This document shows, in pieces, positions 41,586-51,686 of a DNA stretch of 64,000 nt (its first letter is position 1; each line of letters opens with the position of its first letter). Both the position numbers and the translations under genes were made by a program. This stretch comes from Blasia pusilla (Eukaryota > Marchantiophyta > Marchantiopsida > Blasiales). The DNA lies in contig CM114272.1 of the NCBI GenBank assembly GCA_050084515.1, positions 45,074,001 through 45,138,000 of the forward strand, given 5' to 3'. The notes under the pieces were generated by a model. The model had not been told where the DNA came from. It saw nothing but the letters and a program-made list of their open reading frames with translations, and did not search any database.

Positions 41586-42053
41586 AGCCCAACGCTTCTT
41601 CTCGCAACTCGCTTCTTGTCCTTCTCAGCTTCAATAAGTGCATCATAACGCTCAATGGCCCGAGCAATTCGAGGACTTTTTTCTTTGAGCAAGAGGAGGA
41701 GTAGGAGCTCGTGGTCTTCTTTCATAGTAAAGATGGGGCGCCTAGGACCAGGCATGGGGTGTGCAGAGAAGAGGACATTGGTGAAGGCACGTCCGCTAGT
41801 TGAGGCAAATTTAAAAGAGGTGGAACTCCCACTGAAGAAGACATAGTAGGAGAAGGAGTTCCCATTGCGAGAATAATCGGGGAAGTAGTAGGAAGAGACA
41901 AGGAAGGTTGAGGACTAGGAGAAGAGCGGAAAAATAGAGGATCAGCTTGGATAGCCAGATCTTCTACATCAGAAGAAGAGAGCGGTGGAGTGGTCTTAGC
42001 AAGCTGATCTTCAAGAATGACAGCATCTCGGGAGAGAATGATAGTCTTGTCTC

Positions 42054-43388
42054 TCACCGCAGAGAGACAGGGGCTTTGCTTTGGTCACTATAACCAAGGA
42101 AAATACATTCCTCAGTGTGAAAATCCAGCTTAGAATGAGGATCATTGATTTTAGCGAATGCAGGACTGCCAAAAATATGAAGATGAGATAAAATAGGTTT
42201 ACGATTAAACCACAACTCATATGGTGTTTTAGAAGGTGGTAATGCTTTGCTTGGAAGACGATTTTGTAAATATTTGGCAGTGACCAATGCTTCACCCCAA
42301 TAAGTTTTAGGGAGAGCTGAATGGAAAAGCATAGAACGTCTGCAGGTGGCAAGAGTTCTATTCTTACGTTCTGAGACACCATTCTGCTGTGGTGTGTGGG
42401 GAACAGTGAACTGCCTGGAGATTCCTCGAGAATGGCAGAATTCTAAGAAAGGAGAAGACTTGTATTCCCCACCATTTTCAGATTGCAAGGTCTGAATGCG
42501 TCGTGGTTGATGGTGAGTCTCTACATGGGCGACAAATTGGGTGAAACGGGAAAAAGCTTCGGATCTATAATGAAGAAGGTAAACAGTAGTATACCGGGAG
42601 AAATCGTCAATGAAGACCATAAAATAAGGAAAACCCAAATAAGTAGGGGGTGAAATAGGCCCACAAATATCTGTATGAATTAATTCTAAAATAGTGAGAG
42701 CTCTATAGACTGGAGTAGTGTTAGAAAAAGGTTTGCAAGTCTGTTTGCCATGGAGGCAGGCTCGACATGAAGAAATCTGAGAGGGATTATGCGGTGAAAG
42801 ACCGCCAGCCATATGCTGAGTTTGAAGTTGAGAAACCCGAGCAGCACTGATGTGATCCAAACGGTGATGCCACAGATCAGCGATCATGGGAAGAATCACA
42901 GTGGCAGTTGTAATGGAAGAAAATCGGGAGGGTGGAAGGACAGCTTCTCCAAGTTTGTACAAATCATTGATTAAGTAACATGTTGTAATGATTTGGTTGG
43001 TAGAATCACGGAGTATGCACTGTCCTTTATGAATCAAGGCAGATCCTCCTATAGTGTCAAGTTGCTTGACGGAAAAAAGATTTTTCCTCAAGCTCGGTAT
43101 AAAGAGAACATTCCGAAGAATGTATCGAGTACCGTTAGTCAGAAGGATCTCAACTTGACCAGATCCTCTTATCTCCAGATTGGAATTATCACCCAGAAAA
43201 ACATACAAAGATTTCTCGTACGGAGTGTAATTAGAAAAGTAATCTTTCGAGAAGGCCATATGGTGAGTAGTACCGGTATCAAGATACCATGTGTTATCTT
43301 GAATTTCGAAGCCGAAGTTGAATAGGCTACAAAGAAAGAAGAGTTGAGAAGTAAAATTGGCTTTTGGAACCGAGATTCTGGATTGCAT
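42054..43388 (-). CDS. copia-2 protease-integrase ORF (intact segment)
   Basis: A 444-codon minus-strand frame without stops. The protease has WYLDTGTTHHMAFSKDYF near residues 34-51 (Asp-Thr-Gly instead of the more common Asp-Ser-Gly). The GAG-pre-integrase/HHCC region has LWHHRLDHISAARVSQLQ and CRACLHGKQTCKPF. The integrase core has ELIHTDICGPISPPTYLG, LQSENGGEYKSSPFLEF (second acidic position, preceded by SEN in place of SDN) and PQQNGVSERKNRTLATCRRS. It ends with HTEECIFLGYS. The length and the open frame show relatively recent activity, in line with 97 percent LTR identity. Confidence 0.85.
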   Translation of the reverse strand: MQSRISVPKANFTSQLFFLCSLFNFGFEIQDNTWYLDTGTTHHMAFSKDYFSNYTPYEKSLYVFLGDNSNLEIRGSGQVEILLTNGTRYILRNVLFIPSLRKNLFSVKQLDTIGGSALIHKGQCILRDSTNQIITTCYLINDLYKLGEAVLPPSRFSSITTATVILPMIADLWHHRLDHISAARVSQLQTQHMAGGLSPHNPSQISSCRACLHGKQTCKPFSNTTPVYRALTILELIHTDICGPISPPTYLGFPYFMVFIDDFSRYTTVYLLHYRSEAFSRFTQFVAHVETHHQPRRIQTLQSENGGEYKSSPFLEFCHSRGISRQFTVPHTPQQNGVSERKNRTLATCRRSMLFHSALPKTYWGEALVTAKYLQNRLPSKALPPSKTPYELWFNRKPILSHLHIFGSPAFAKINDPHSKLDFHTEECIFLGYSDQSKAPVSLR

Positions 43389-43399
43389 CTGTTGATCTG

Positions 43400-44302
43400 C
43401 AAGACTTTCCTGCAGTCTTTAATATGATGCCCTTGCAGATTGCAATAGAAACACTTCATTTTCTTATAAGTATTCTGCTGATTGGAGGATGCAGCGTGCC
43501 AATCAACTTGGGGATGGGACAATTTGCCATATGAACTCGTCGAGGAAACAGAACAAATCCTGATTTGAAAGGTCCAAGGCCTTTCGAGGAGCTTTGCCTC
43601 TAACGTAACCTCTGAAAGGGCCGCCTTGCTTGAAATTGTCTGTATCTGGACTTGGATTGAGAAGGGCAGCACTCGCCCAACATAAAGAGCGAGGACGGTT
43701 CTCGATCGTGTCTTCATCATTTTCTCCTCCCTAAGAAGGAAAGTGATCACAGCATTGCAACGTGAGGTTACTCTACATCGCAATGAGGTCAATAAATTGC
43801 AGAATGTTGGGCATTGATCGCATCAATGCAAGATATTGATTTTCATCAGTAGTCACCGATCCAGCAGCGTGGAGTTGATCAATCAATGTCCTAAATTGAT
43901 GGACATGTTTGGTAACACTATCGCCTTCTTTCATCTTGAGAGTCCCAATTCATCTTGCAGATACATTTTTGTGACAGCGTCCTGGGCTTGGTATAAACAA
44001 TCTAATTTCGTCCAAGCTTCCGCTGCAGTCGTAGCGGAACTGATATGATGAACTTGCGAATTGTCTAAACGATTTGCTATGAAGGATAAGGCAATTCGGT
44101 TGAAAATCTCCCATTCGTGGACACTCCCAGCGCTGGTGGCACGAGCGGTAGCCGCTGTTGGCTTTGGAGTTGTTCCTTCTACGATGCCTACTAAATCTTC
44201 AGCATCAAGGTACAATCTCATGCGTAATCGCCAGATATAGAAATAGGTCCCGTCAAATTTCGGGATGTCGTCAATCTTAAGGAACATGTTAGAATTCACC
44301 AT
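43400..44302 (-). pseudogene. copia-2 gag
   Basis: Starts MVNSNMFLKIDDIPKFDGTY on the minus strand at 44,302 and continues with WRLRMRLYLDAEDLVGIVEG and EIFNRIALSFIANRLDN, stopping at 43,931 by a frame change. The later part is in the frame of 43,792-43,400 and includes the zinc knuckle CFYCNLQGHHIKDC (about 43,420-43,460) with canonical C-x2-C-x4-H-x4-C spacing. Two or more frameshifts separate the halves. Confidence 0.8.
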
Positions 44303-44496
44303 CGTGAATTGATGAAAATGATAGAAAACGGGTCAAGGACTTTGAATTCGTAAGAATCAGAAGTCTGCAGCCACCAAGCAATCAAGAACGAGAAAGGCGT
44401 TTGAGCATAAGGCGTCCCCTCTACTCTAGGAATGTTGAAGCGTCACTCAAATTCCAATCCTTTCTTGAAAATCGTAAAAGTAGTGACTAGCGACCA

Positions 44497-44509
44497 GACT
44501 CTGATACCA
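44497..44509 (-). promoter_or_regulatory. copia-2 primer binding site
   Basis: On the minus strand TGGTATCAGAGTC follows the 5' LTR end (…TTCTTACA) directly. This is the complement of the initiator methionine tRNA 3' end, the usual primer for plant copia elements. Confidence 0.9.
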
Positions 44510-44853
44510 TGTAAGAAATGCAGAATGAATTGAAATTGCATTTTTTACTCTCTGTGTTCTCTCTGTTTTGATAGATTGAATGCCGATACATAGATAGTAA
44601 AGCTTGCGCTAAAACTAAGAGCCGTAATCAAAAGACGTGACGGTAATTGTGTCACTTCAGAAATGTCTTATAGCTATGTATCGTTTTGCAAGATGAAACG
44701 TTACTAGCAGTAATCAATGGTCATAAGTAGAACATTGATCCTAATCTAATCTAGACCGTCCGTATGGGTTGATCCGTGTGATCAATGTTTAGATCGACTA
44801 CTATCAATCAGCAATTTGCTGATTTGTTTCGCTGTACTAATTAATTTCCAACA
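44510..44853 (-). repeat. copia-2 5' LTR (right)
   Basis: 344 bp partner of 30,584-30,927. Followed by the target duplicate ATCAG (44,854-44,858). Four of the ten differences are CpG in the left LTR and TpG/CpA here. Confidence 0.95.
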
Positions 44854-44858
44854 ATCAG

Positions 44859-46819
44859 ATTGGTTCTAGATGTTTTAAAGTTTTCAATCCCAATACAAAA
44901 CGTGTTTTTCTCAGCAAAGATGTTGTCTTCAATGAAGATACTCCTATCTCCTTCTCTCCTGTTTTTCAATTTACTTATTCTCCATTTTTTTATTCTTTTG
45001 AACTCTGAACCAATAACTGTCCCTAAGGCAGTAAGAAAAGCTACACTTCAGACAGATATTGAAATAGTGGGAGATCCCCAATCAGACACTATATCACAGA
45101 CAAATCTTGAAATAGTGGGAGCTCCTTCAAGAAAAACAGGTGCTATTGCTTTAGAGAAACCCATCGGACATCTGCCCACTTCTTTTCATCCTAGACAATC
45201 ATCACGAACATCTATACCAATACATATTTATGATGCTTCTTGCTCAAACATTCTTCTCTCTTCTTGTATCCAATCTGATCCTATCACTAGAACAGAAGCC
45301 CTCTCTAGACCATATGCTCATGAATGGCAAATTGCTATGGACGCTGAAATTGCCTCTCTTCATGAAAATAAAACCTGGATTCTTGTGCCAAATCCTAAAA
45401 AGCGCAAGTCATGCACAGATACTACCAATATAGTCTCTTGTAAATGGGTTTTCAAGATCAAACAGTCTTCTTCATGAAGTATTCTCAAATACAAGGCCAG
45501 GTTGGTAGCCAAAGGCTATTCACAGAAAGAAGGAATTGATTACAAAGAAACATTTTCTCCTGTCATAAATATCACTTGTCTCCGGATGCTGCTTTCAATT
45601 GCTGTTGTTTGCAACGCTGAACTACATCAAATGGACGTCAAGACTGCTTTTCTTCATGGTGATCTACAAGAAATCATATACATGCATCAACCTCCGGGTT
45701 TTGAGGTAATTGATCAAGGTCCACAGGTATGTCTTCTGAAGAAAGCTTTTTATGGCTTGAAGCAATCCTCCCGAGCTTGGTATCAAAAGATGGATGGATA
45801 TTTAACCTCTGCAAGTTTTCTCAGAAGTACTTATGATCGTTGTTTGTATCACAAACGGTCTTCTACAGATCAATTACTCATAATTGTTGTATATGTAGAT
45901 GATCTTGCTATTCTAGCAGATAATCTTATTCAACTACAACAATTCAAAACTCATGTTCAATCCATTTTTTAAATGGTTGACATGGGAGAGCTTCATCAGT
46001 TGTCAGGACTTCAGGTGGTAAGAGGCAGGGCACGTCACAAGATTTCTTTGCATCAAAAAAGGTATATGTGTGAAAAACTTGTAGAATTCGGTATGAAAGA
46101 TTTCCATACAGTTTCTACCCCTTCTGTGCCTGGGACATCATTGTCCAAGCCCACATCTGCTCCTACTAGTGATGATCTTGCTCATTTTCAGCAATATCCT
46201 TATGCCACAATAGTTGGAAGTCTTATGTATGCTTCAACCATGACTCGCCCTGACATCTCTTTCAGTTTCGGCGAGTTATGTAAATACATGTCCACATGCT
46301 TGGCTGCCAAGCATGTGCTCAGGTATTTGAAGGGAACTTCCAATATGGGTATCACCTTTAATGGTTCCATACATGATTTTACCCTTCAGGCCTATGCAGA
46401 TGCCAGCTTCACTTCTTCTAAAGATGATAGAAAATCTATTTCAGGATTTGTTCTTATCATGGCAGGAGATGCAGTACATTGGGCCTCAAGAAGAAGCGAT
46501 TCTTTGCATCGCAGAGTCTACTACAGAAGCTGAATATGTAGCCCTCAATGAGGCCACCAAAGAAATACTTTGGATTCGACATTTACTTGTTGAGATTGGT
46601 TTTCCACAGCAAACTCCAACAATTCTTTACAAAGACAATCAAGCTGCAATTCAACTATCAAATAGTTTTTGTTCCAATTCCAAAATCCGACATTTGGAAC
46701 TAAAATTCTTCTTCAAATCAGAACACATTCAAAAACAAAATATTTGTCTACAAGAATGTAGATCCTCAGTTCAAGCTGCTGATTTTTTAACTAAAAGTCT
46801 ATCCAAAGACCAACATTAG
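44859..46819 (+). pseudogene. copia-1 reverse transcriptase and RNase H
   Basis: Continuation of copia-1 after the copia-2 insertion. It covers a linker, then YAHEWQIAMDAEIASLHENK, CKWVFKIK, one stop (45,475), VAKGYSQKEGIDYKETFSPV, LHQMDVKTAFLHGDLQE, VCLLKKAFYGLKQSSRAWYQ and the catalytic VVYVDDLAIL (about 45,888). After a TAA at 45,970 it goes on with GSLMYASTMTRPDISFSFGE, HVLRYLKGTSN and YADASFTSSKDDRKSISGF. RNase H finishes in another frame with STTEAEYVALNEATKEILWI and ADFLTKSLSKDQH, with a frame slip near 46,490. RT motifs are complete, so damage is limited to a handful of sites. Confidence 0.9.
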
Positions 46820-46910
46820 TTTTTACTCCAAATATGAGGATGTAGGAAATGCAACTGAGTGGGAGATAGCTACATGTTTTTCCAGGTAGATCATTCTAGC
46901 TCAGTGGGAA

Positions 46911-47199
46911 TGTTAGATAAATACATTTTAGATTGTATCAGGCTTAAACTAAATGTGTTAAAGGAACTATCTAAATGTTGCTACTCTTAGTGGTCCTTCA
47001 TTTAACTAAGACACTTGGCGCTGTATCTCACTTCCTACCTTTAATGATTCCCCACCTAGTCACTTAAGCCACTTGGCTGAAAGAGGCGTTGTAAAATTAC
47101 CAGACTATCTTGTCTCTAGCCGCCATCCAGACTAGTATATAGTCAGGGGCTTGGATGAGCATAGTCTACATAGTTCTCCATAAAGTTTATGCGCGGCTT
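46911..47199 (+). repeat. copia-1 3' LTR, truncated
   Basis: Begins TGTTAGATAAATACATTTTA after the polypurine GTGGGAA. Matches the 5' LTR until GCGGCTT at 47,199, where RPAP1-like sequence (TAGAGCATCTAGAG) takes over. The last ~60 bp of the LTR are missing. Confidence 0.85.
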
Positions 47200-47600
47200 A
47201 TAGAGCATCTAGAGACGTCTTGGTTGACAGCCAAGAGAAAAACCCTAAAAAACGAAGCAAAAGCAAAGATCAATGGGTTTGCTTCTCGACCCGGGAGAGA
47301 CTTGGGATCAAATCTTGCTACAGTTCAGGAGGAAATAACCCGAGACAATGTCACTTTCACTGAAAGTTTGATGGTGGAGTGGGTAGGGCAAAGATTGCCG
47401 CTTCCATGTCATTGGTTTCTGAGATTGCGCAAACAATTATGAAGGAAGGAAGAAACCCAGGTGACATAGTGACAATTCAGGAACTTGAAGAAGTTATCAA
47501 AGCTGGACTTACTTTTTCTCTGGGTCTTGAACTTCTTAAAGACGGTGCCACAGAGCCTGAATCTGCCCTTACCCTGGCTATTCCTTTAGTTAGAAAATTT
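47195..47600 (+). pseudogene. RPAP1/MINIYO-like pseudogene, copy C
   Basis: Continues the RPAP1-like unit begun at B2: LIEHLETSWLTAKRKTLKNE, ESLMVEWVGQRLPLPCHWF, SEIAQTIMKEGRNPGD and EVIKAGLTFSLGLELLKDGA, then ESALTLAIPLVRKF. It is the best-preserved version of this segment, needing one frame change near 47,400. Directly after LVRKF the sequence switches to PPR repeats, where copy B1 instead continues HSLSIVF. A second rearrangement at this join is therefore likely. The family assignment carries the same caveat as copy A. Confidence 0.6.
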
Positions 47601-48040
47601 CTTGGCAAGGCTCATCAGGTGGACAGAGCCTGTGAACTATTCAGTGATATGTAAGCTTCAGGTTGCATACCTGACGTGGTCAATTGAGCACTCTTGTTGA
47701 TGTTCTCTGGAAGTCGGACAGAATAGGGCGACACTTGTATCATTTCTTGGCAAGGCTGATCAGGTAGACAGAGCCTGTGAACTATTCAATGATATGCAAG
47801 CTTCAGGTTGCATACCGGACGTGGTCGGTTGAGCACTCTTGTTGATGTTCTCTGCAAGTCAGGCAGAATAGGGCTAGCTCTTCATCTCTTTCAAGAGATG
47901 CAAGGCCAGGGCTTATCTCCCAATGTCGTTACTTACCCTTCGCTTGTTGATGGACTTTTCGAGCCAGGCCAAATTAAAAGGGCATACATACTTTACAAGG
48001 AAATGAAAACTAAGGAATGTTTACGCGTTAATGTTTAATT
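47601..48040 (+). pseudogene. PPR-protein pseudogene fragment 2, with a 145-bp duplication
   Basis: PPR motifs: HQVDRACELFSDM (47,613), the same motif again at about 47,758 within a direct 145-bp duplication (47,601-47,745 and 47,746-47,890), then VDVLCKSGRIGLALHLFQEM, SPNVVTYPSLVDGL and QIKRAYILYKEMKTKE. Stops interrupt the first copies. It parallels the PPR fragment after copy B1 but covers different repeats. Confidence 0.75.
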
Positions 48041-48049
48041 TCTTGAGTG

Positions 48050-48845
48050 GAGTCTAGAGTGCTCTCTCTGCCTACAAATTGGAGTGCAGTAGTCTTTGAT
48101 GATACTAAGGATTTCGAATCCTGGTGGTCTGGAGATAAGACTGCTCTTCTTTCAAATCGTAGAGCAGTAGTCTGTACAGAAAGGAAGGCCTTCCAATCCT
48201 CATGGTGTGGAGTTAAGAGTGCTTTTCTCTCAAATCGAAGAGCAGTCTGACGAAACAAAGGTTTCAAATCCTCTTGGTTTGGAGTTGATTGTGCTATTCT
48301 TTCAACTTGTAATGTAGTTGTCTGTGAGGATACGAAGGTTTTCCAATCCTTATGGTATGGAGTTTACTGAAGACTCTAGAGCTGATGAATGAAGCTCTTC
48401 TCCAGCCACGAATTTCTTCCCCGGCTGTCTTGTGACTCTCGGCTCTTGTGCGTCTTTGAAAAAGTCGTAGTGCAGCAATATACACGAATGGGAAGGTTTT
48501 GAAGCCTCATGAAGCTGAGTACGGAGTGTTCTTCTCTCTAATCGTAGTGCAGGGGCTGGTGAGGAAACAGAGGTCTTTCAATCGTCTTTGTTTGAGTTAA
48601 GAATAAAAACTTTTTTCTTCCTTTCATATCATAGTCCAGTCAGAAAGAAGAGTGCTCTTCTTTCAAATTGTAGTACAGTACTTCGAGAGGAAACGAAGGT
48701 TTTCCAACCCTTATTATGTGCAATTGAGAGTGCTATTCTTTCAAATTGTAGTTCAGTAGTCTGTGAGGATATGAAGGTTTGCAATCCTCATGTTTTGGAG
48801 TTAACTTTACTATTCTTTCAAACGAGGGTTTTTCAATCCAATACG
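48050..48845 (+). repeat. Degenerate tandem repeat, unit about 78 bp (26 codons)
   Basis: About eight diverged units. Each carries GAGTGCTCTTCTTTCAAAT, a CGTAG-GCAGTAGTCTG block, GAAGGTTTTCCAATCCT and ATGGT-TGGAGTTAA. Because the unit is a multiple of three, one frame stays open over several units and gives a repeated peptide: ALLSNRRAVVCTERKAFQSS, then AFLSNRRAV, then ILSNCSSVVCEDMKV. The first block is 48,056-48,366 and the second about 48,510-48,840, with an unrelated insert between. A related piece may be present at 49,280-49,390. The function is unknown. It could be a minisatellite or a decayed repeat protein. Confidence 0.7.
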
Positions 48846-48859
48846 TAACTATGCACTGC

Positions 48860-51130
48860 TATGGGCTATGCAAAGAAGAGGAACAGGATCGTTTGGAATG
48901 CTGCTGGAATCAGAAATTTGGAAGGATCTCGGCCATCCCTCACGAGAAAGAGCGGGACAAAGCGTTGCTCATGCAATTTCGAGCGGTTTGTGTTTAAATC
49001 CAGTACTACAGTGCGTGCCTACTACACGTCTTATTTACAAACCGAGTCCAGTTCTTCACGGGCGATTGCATGGATCGCTCGCGCGCTGAGATGTCGTTAT
49101 AGTGGCCAGTTCCATGGATCGGACTCTAACTCACTAGGCTGCTCGCCGGATCCATTTCGCCTAGCTTGTGTATTTCCACAGCCAGCATTGAAGTCTAAAG
49201 TAATTCATGTGCCGTCCATAGCCTCGGAGCTTCGAATCTCTTGAGCTTGAAATTACACGATGCTCGCACGGTAGTCTATCATCGACCGAAGTTTCGGAGT
49301 GCTGTTCATTCATATCGTAGTCCAGTAAGTAGTAGTAGTATGAGGATACGGAGGTTTTCGGACTGCAACCTGAACGCATGTGGAGGAGGTGCGGAACTGC
49401 ACTCGAGCCTCTGGCGTCGCCACATAACCATTGACGACCGGTGGCAGGTTCATGGATTGGGCTCTTCGGCCAGCCAACATTCTCCATTGAGTGAACGCTG
49501 GAGAGCTACAAGTTCCCTAGTGAAATTCAGCACTTGTAGCAAAGCTGTGAGAGGAGAATCGGGGCGGGAAATTGGGGTAAAAGTACAAGAGAATCCAGTA
49601 CTAAAAGTCTTTTGAATTCTTTGTTGGTCGGTTATTGTCACCCTGCCATCAGCATTTCGAGCCGGTGCTGAACCCTATGGCGAGCTCACAATGTGAGTCG
49701 GCACTGCTGCTACTTTGCGACGATTTTTGTACCGGAACTCAAACTGACGGATCTCCGAGTCTTTGGTGATATTTTTAATGTTAGATGCTCATTTTTCTGG
49801 TGCTTGGGATGATTTCCCTCCGCGCTGAAGTGCGTCTTACCCGTCAGGTTCCGCCGGAGCAGGGGTGACAGCACCATAGCCCGTGCATCGGTTTCTCCTG
49901 GAGTCTCGGATGCGATTATCGGAAAATTCCAGGCCGAAACGTTAGGACATGTCGCTCCATTCCGGGGTATTCGCAGAAGTTTTCCCCACATTGAAGAGTG
50001 AGCAAAAGCCTTGCTGGAGGCGATCACGGGTTACAACTCTGATTTCTATTGTACAGGGAAATCTGGGATGAAAGCTCTTTGTGATCATTACAAAGACAAT
50101 TGCAAGTGAATATAAGAGTATCATCAGGGGGAAATACCAGCTCCTTAAGAGTGGTTGAAATCTCCCACTGAGGCTTGCAACAGAGATACACTGTGGCTGC
50201 CAACCAATCATGTGTGCATCCAATAGCTGCGGGTTCCATGCTCTAAAGCAGCAGCAAAAGTAGCTTCACTTGATAGTTGCTCTTTGGCAACTATCATGCC
50301 ACTTTCTTTTCTTCTCTGCTTGGTTATGGCTGCAAAGCGACAACAAGCACCCACTGAGAGCCCCTTGGGGGCTGGTGGTATAATACGTGAGAATTCGTAC
50401 CACGATCCTATACGTGTTACAAAGAGGTGGACTCTAAACCACCAGACTCAAGACAAACTTCGGGACTTCTGGACTTCTGGACTTCGGGACTGTAACCCTA
50501 CGATTCCACTCGATTGTATGTGCTCCTCGTGAATAACTCTCGTTCTGTCGACGGAACGTGGAATAAGTGCCTCTTCTGGTTACCAAACAACCCGGAAACA
50601 TGTCAGAAGCAGAAGAACACTCCTTCGAAAAATTCATCGAAGGCAGTAGATCGCACTCCACGTCTCTGTACTCACTCGGCTGTATTCAGACTCACAGAGT
50701 CGACGGCACACATTCCGTCGACAACAGGCTATCAGACCGGCAGATTTACGGAGGAGCTGCATAACATCGTTTCTTGCACCCTTCTCTAGCTGTATCACAC
50801 ATAAGGTTGGGGAGATACGGGGCATGTTACAGCCAAGGAGGGATCCATAACCAAAGGCCAATATAGGTAGCCAAAGAGACAAGGGGAGAGGCAGCGAGCT
50901 CGCAGGCAGGGACAAGGCAGACAAGGGAGCAACCGGGCTGGGATCAACCTACACATGTGCAGGGGCCACAGGAACAGAGCCGAGAAAGTGAATGAACACT
51001 TGGAAAGTAGCCAAGGCCCACGAGAAGGCCACAAGAAACTGACCGAAAAGCACGGCGGTGCGAAGTAAAATGTGAGTCATACGATCAATAGGGAAAAAGA
51101 GCAAAGGAGAAAAACCGCATACGAGCGAGA
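48860..51130. other. No gene recognised
   Basis: Several ORFs of 60-127 codons occur on both strands (for example 48,861-49,244 plus, 49,942-50,223 minus, 50,284-50,532 plus, with a hydrophobic start after MATIMPLSF). None shows a recognisable family or splice-supported structure. Confidence 0.4.
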
Positions 51131-51136
51131 GAGAGA

Positions 51137-51645
51137 GACTGTACTCATTAAGTAGTGCCTGTCGTAGCCTTGCGACCATAGACCCCGCGCCCTGGTTGGA
51201 CGGTGCTTGAGACTGGGATGGGTGTAGAGAGAGAAGCAAGTGAAGAAGGTACCATATGAGAGGAGGGAGAGAGAGAGACTGTACTCATTAAGTAGTGCCT
51301 GTCGTAGCCATGCGACACTACTCACACACAGACTGTACTCATTAAGTAGTGCCTGTCGTAGCCTTGCGACCATAGACCCCGCGCCCTGGTTGGACGGTGC
51401 TTGAGACTGGGATGGCTGTAGAGAGAAGCAAGTGAAGAAGGTACCATATGAGAGGAGGGAGACACTCTCATATGGTGTGAGTGCTGACCAAACAACATGT
51501 TTGTGCGGAGCTTCCAAGTGTCAACCAAGAAACTCTTCACTACACCATCTACTTTACCTGATTGGGATCCCCAATAGACATTACTTACCAGTGCAGCAGC
51601 TTTGGGCAATGAATCAAGGCTACTGAATGTGTTAACCAATTCTGG
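51137..51645 (-). mobile_element. Three truncated 3' ends of the 7-8.5 kb LINE family
   Basis: GACTGTACTCATTAAGTAGT occurs at 51,137, 51,277 and 51,331. Each start is the 3' end of a minus-strand LINE copy: 51,137-51,268, a very short 51,277-51,316, and 51,331-51,645. The longest contains, on the minus strand, PELVNTFSSLDSLPKAAALV, the tail peptide that follows the LINE zinc finger at about 7,500. On the minus strand the first two copies end in short TC runs, and a (GA)n tract borders the 5' end of the longest. Confidence 0.65.
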
Positions 51646-51647
51646 TG

Positions 51648-51649
<2 letters not shown>

Positions 51650-51683
<34 letters not shown>
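51650..51683. repeat. (GA)n microsatellite
   Basis: About 16 AG units next to the 5' truncation point of the LINE copy. Confidence 0.95.

Positions 51684-51686
<3 letters not shown>

Larger units (their letters stand above)
30584..44853 (-). mobile_element. copia-2: Ty1/copia element (minus strand) inserted in copia-1
   Basis: Two 344-bp LTRs (30,584-30,927 and 44,510-44,853), TGTAAG...CCAACA on the plus strand, differing at about 10 positions (about 97 percent identity) and flanked by ATCAG on both sides. Read on the minus strand, the initiator-Met PBS complement (TGGTATCAGAGTC) follows the 5' LTR at 44,497-44,509, and a polypurine GAGTGGGAG precedes the 3' LTR. Coding order on the minus strand: gag, protease, integrase, RT remnant, RNase H. 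The RT catalytic core is deleted. It is itself split by gypsy-2 (31,334-40,879). Confidence 0.95.
27989..47199 (+). mobile_element. copia-1: Ty1/copia element, host of a nested insertion
   Basis: Plus-strand copia element inserted in the RPAP1-like pseudogene. The 5' LTR is 27,989-28,373, followed by gag (28,380-29,230), protease (29,380-29,660), integrase (29,780-30,578), an interruption by copia-2 (30,584-44,853, TSD ATCAG), RT/RNase H (44,859-46,819), the polypurine tract GTGGGAA and the 3' LTR start at 46,911. The 3' LTR is truncated at about 47,199, where RPAP1 copy C begins. About 4.95 kb of the span is its own sequence. Stops and frameshifts occur throughout. Confidence 0.85.

Noticed and set aside
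48050-48845. CRISPR-like array
   Set aside because: Units are diverged along their whole 78 bp with no repeat/spacer alternation, and the genome is eukaryotic.
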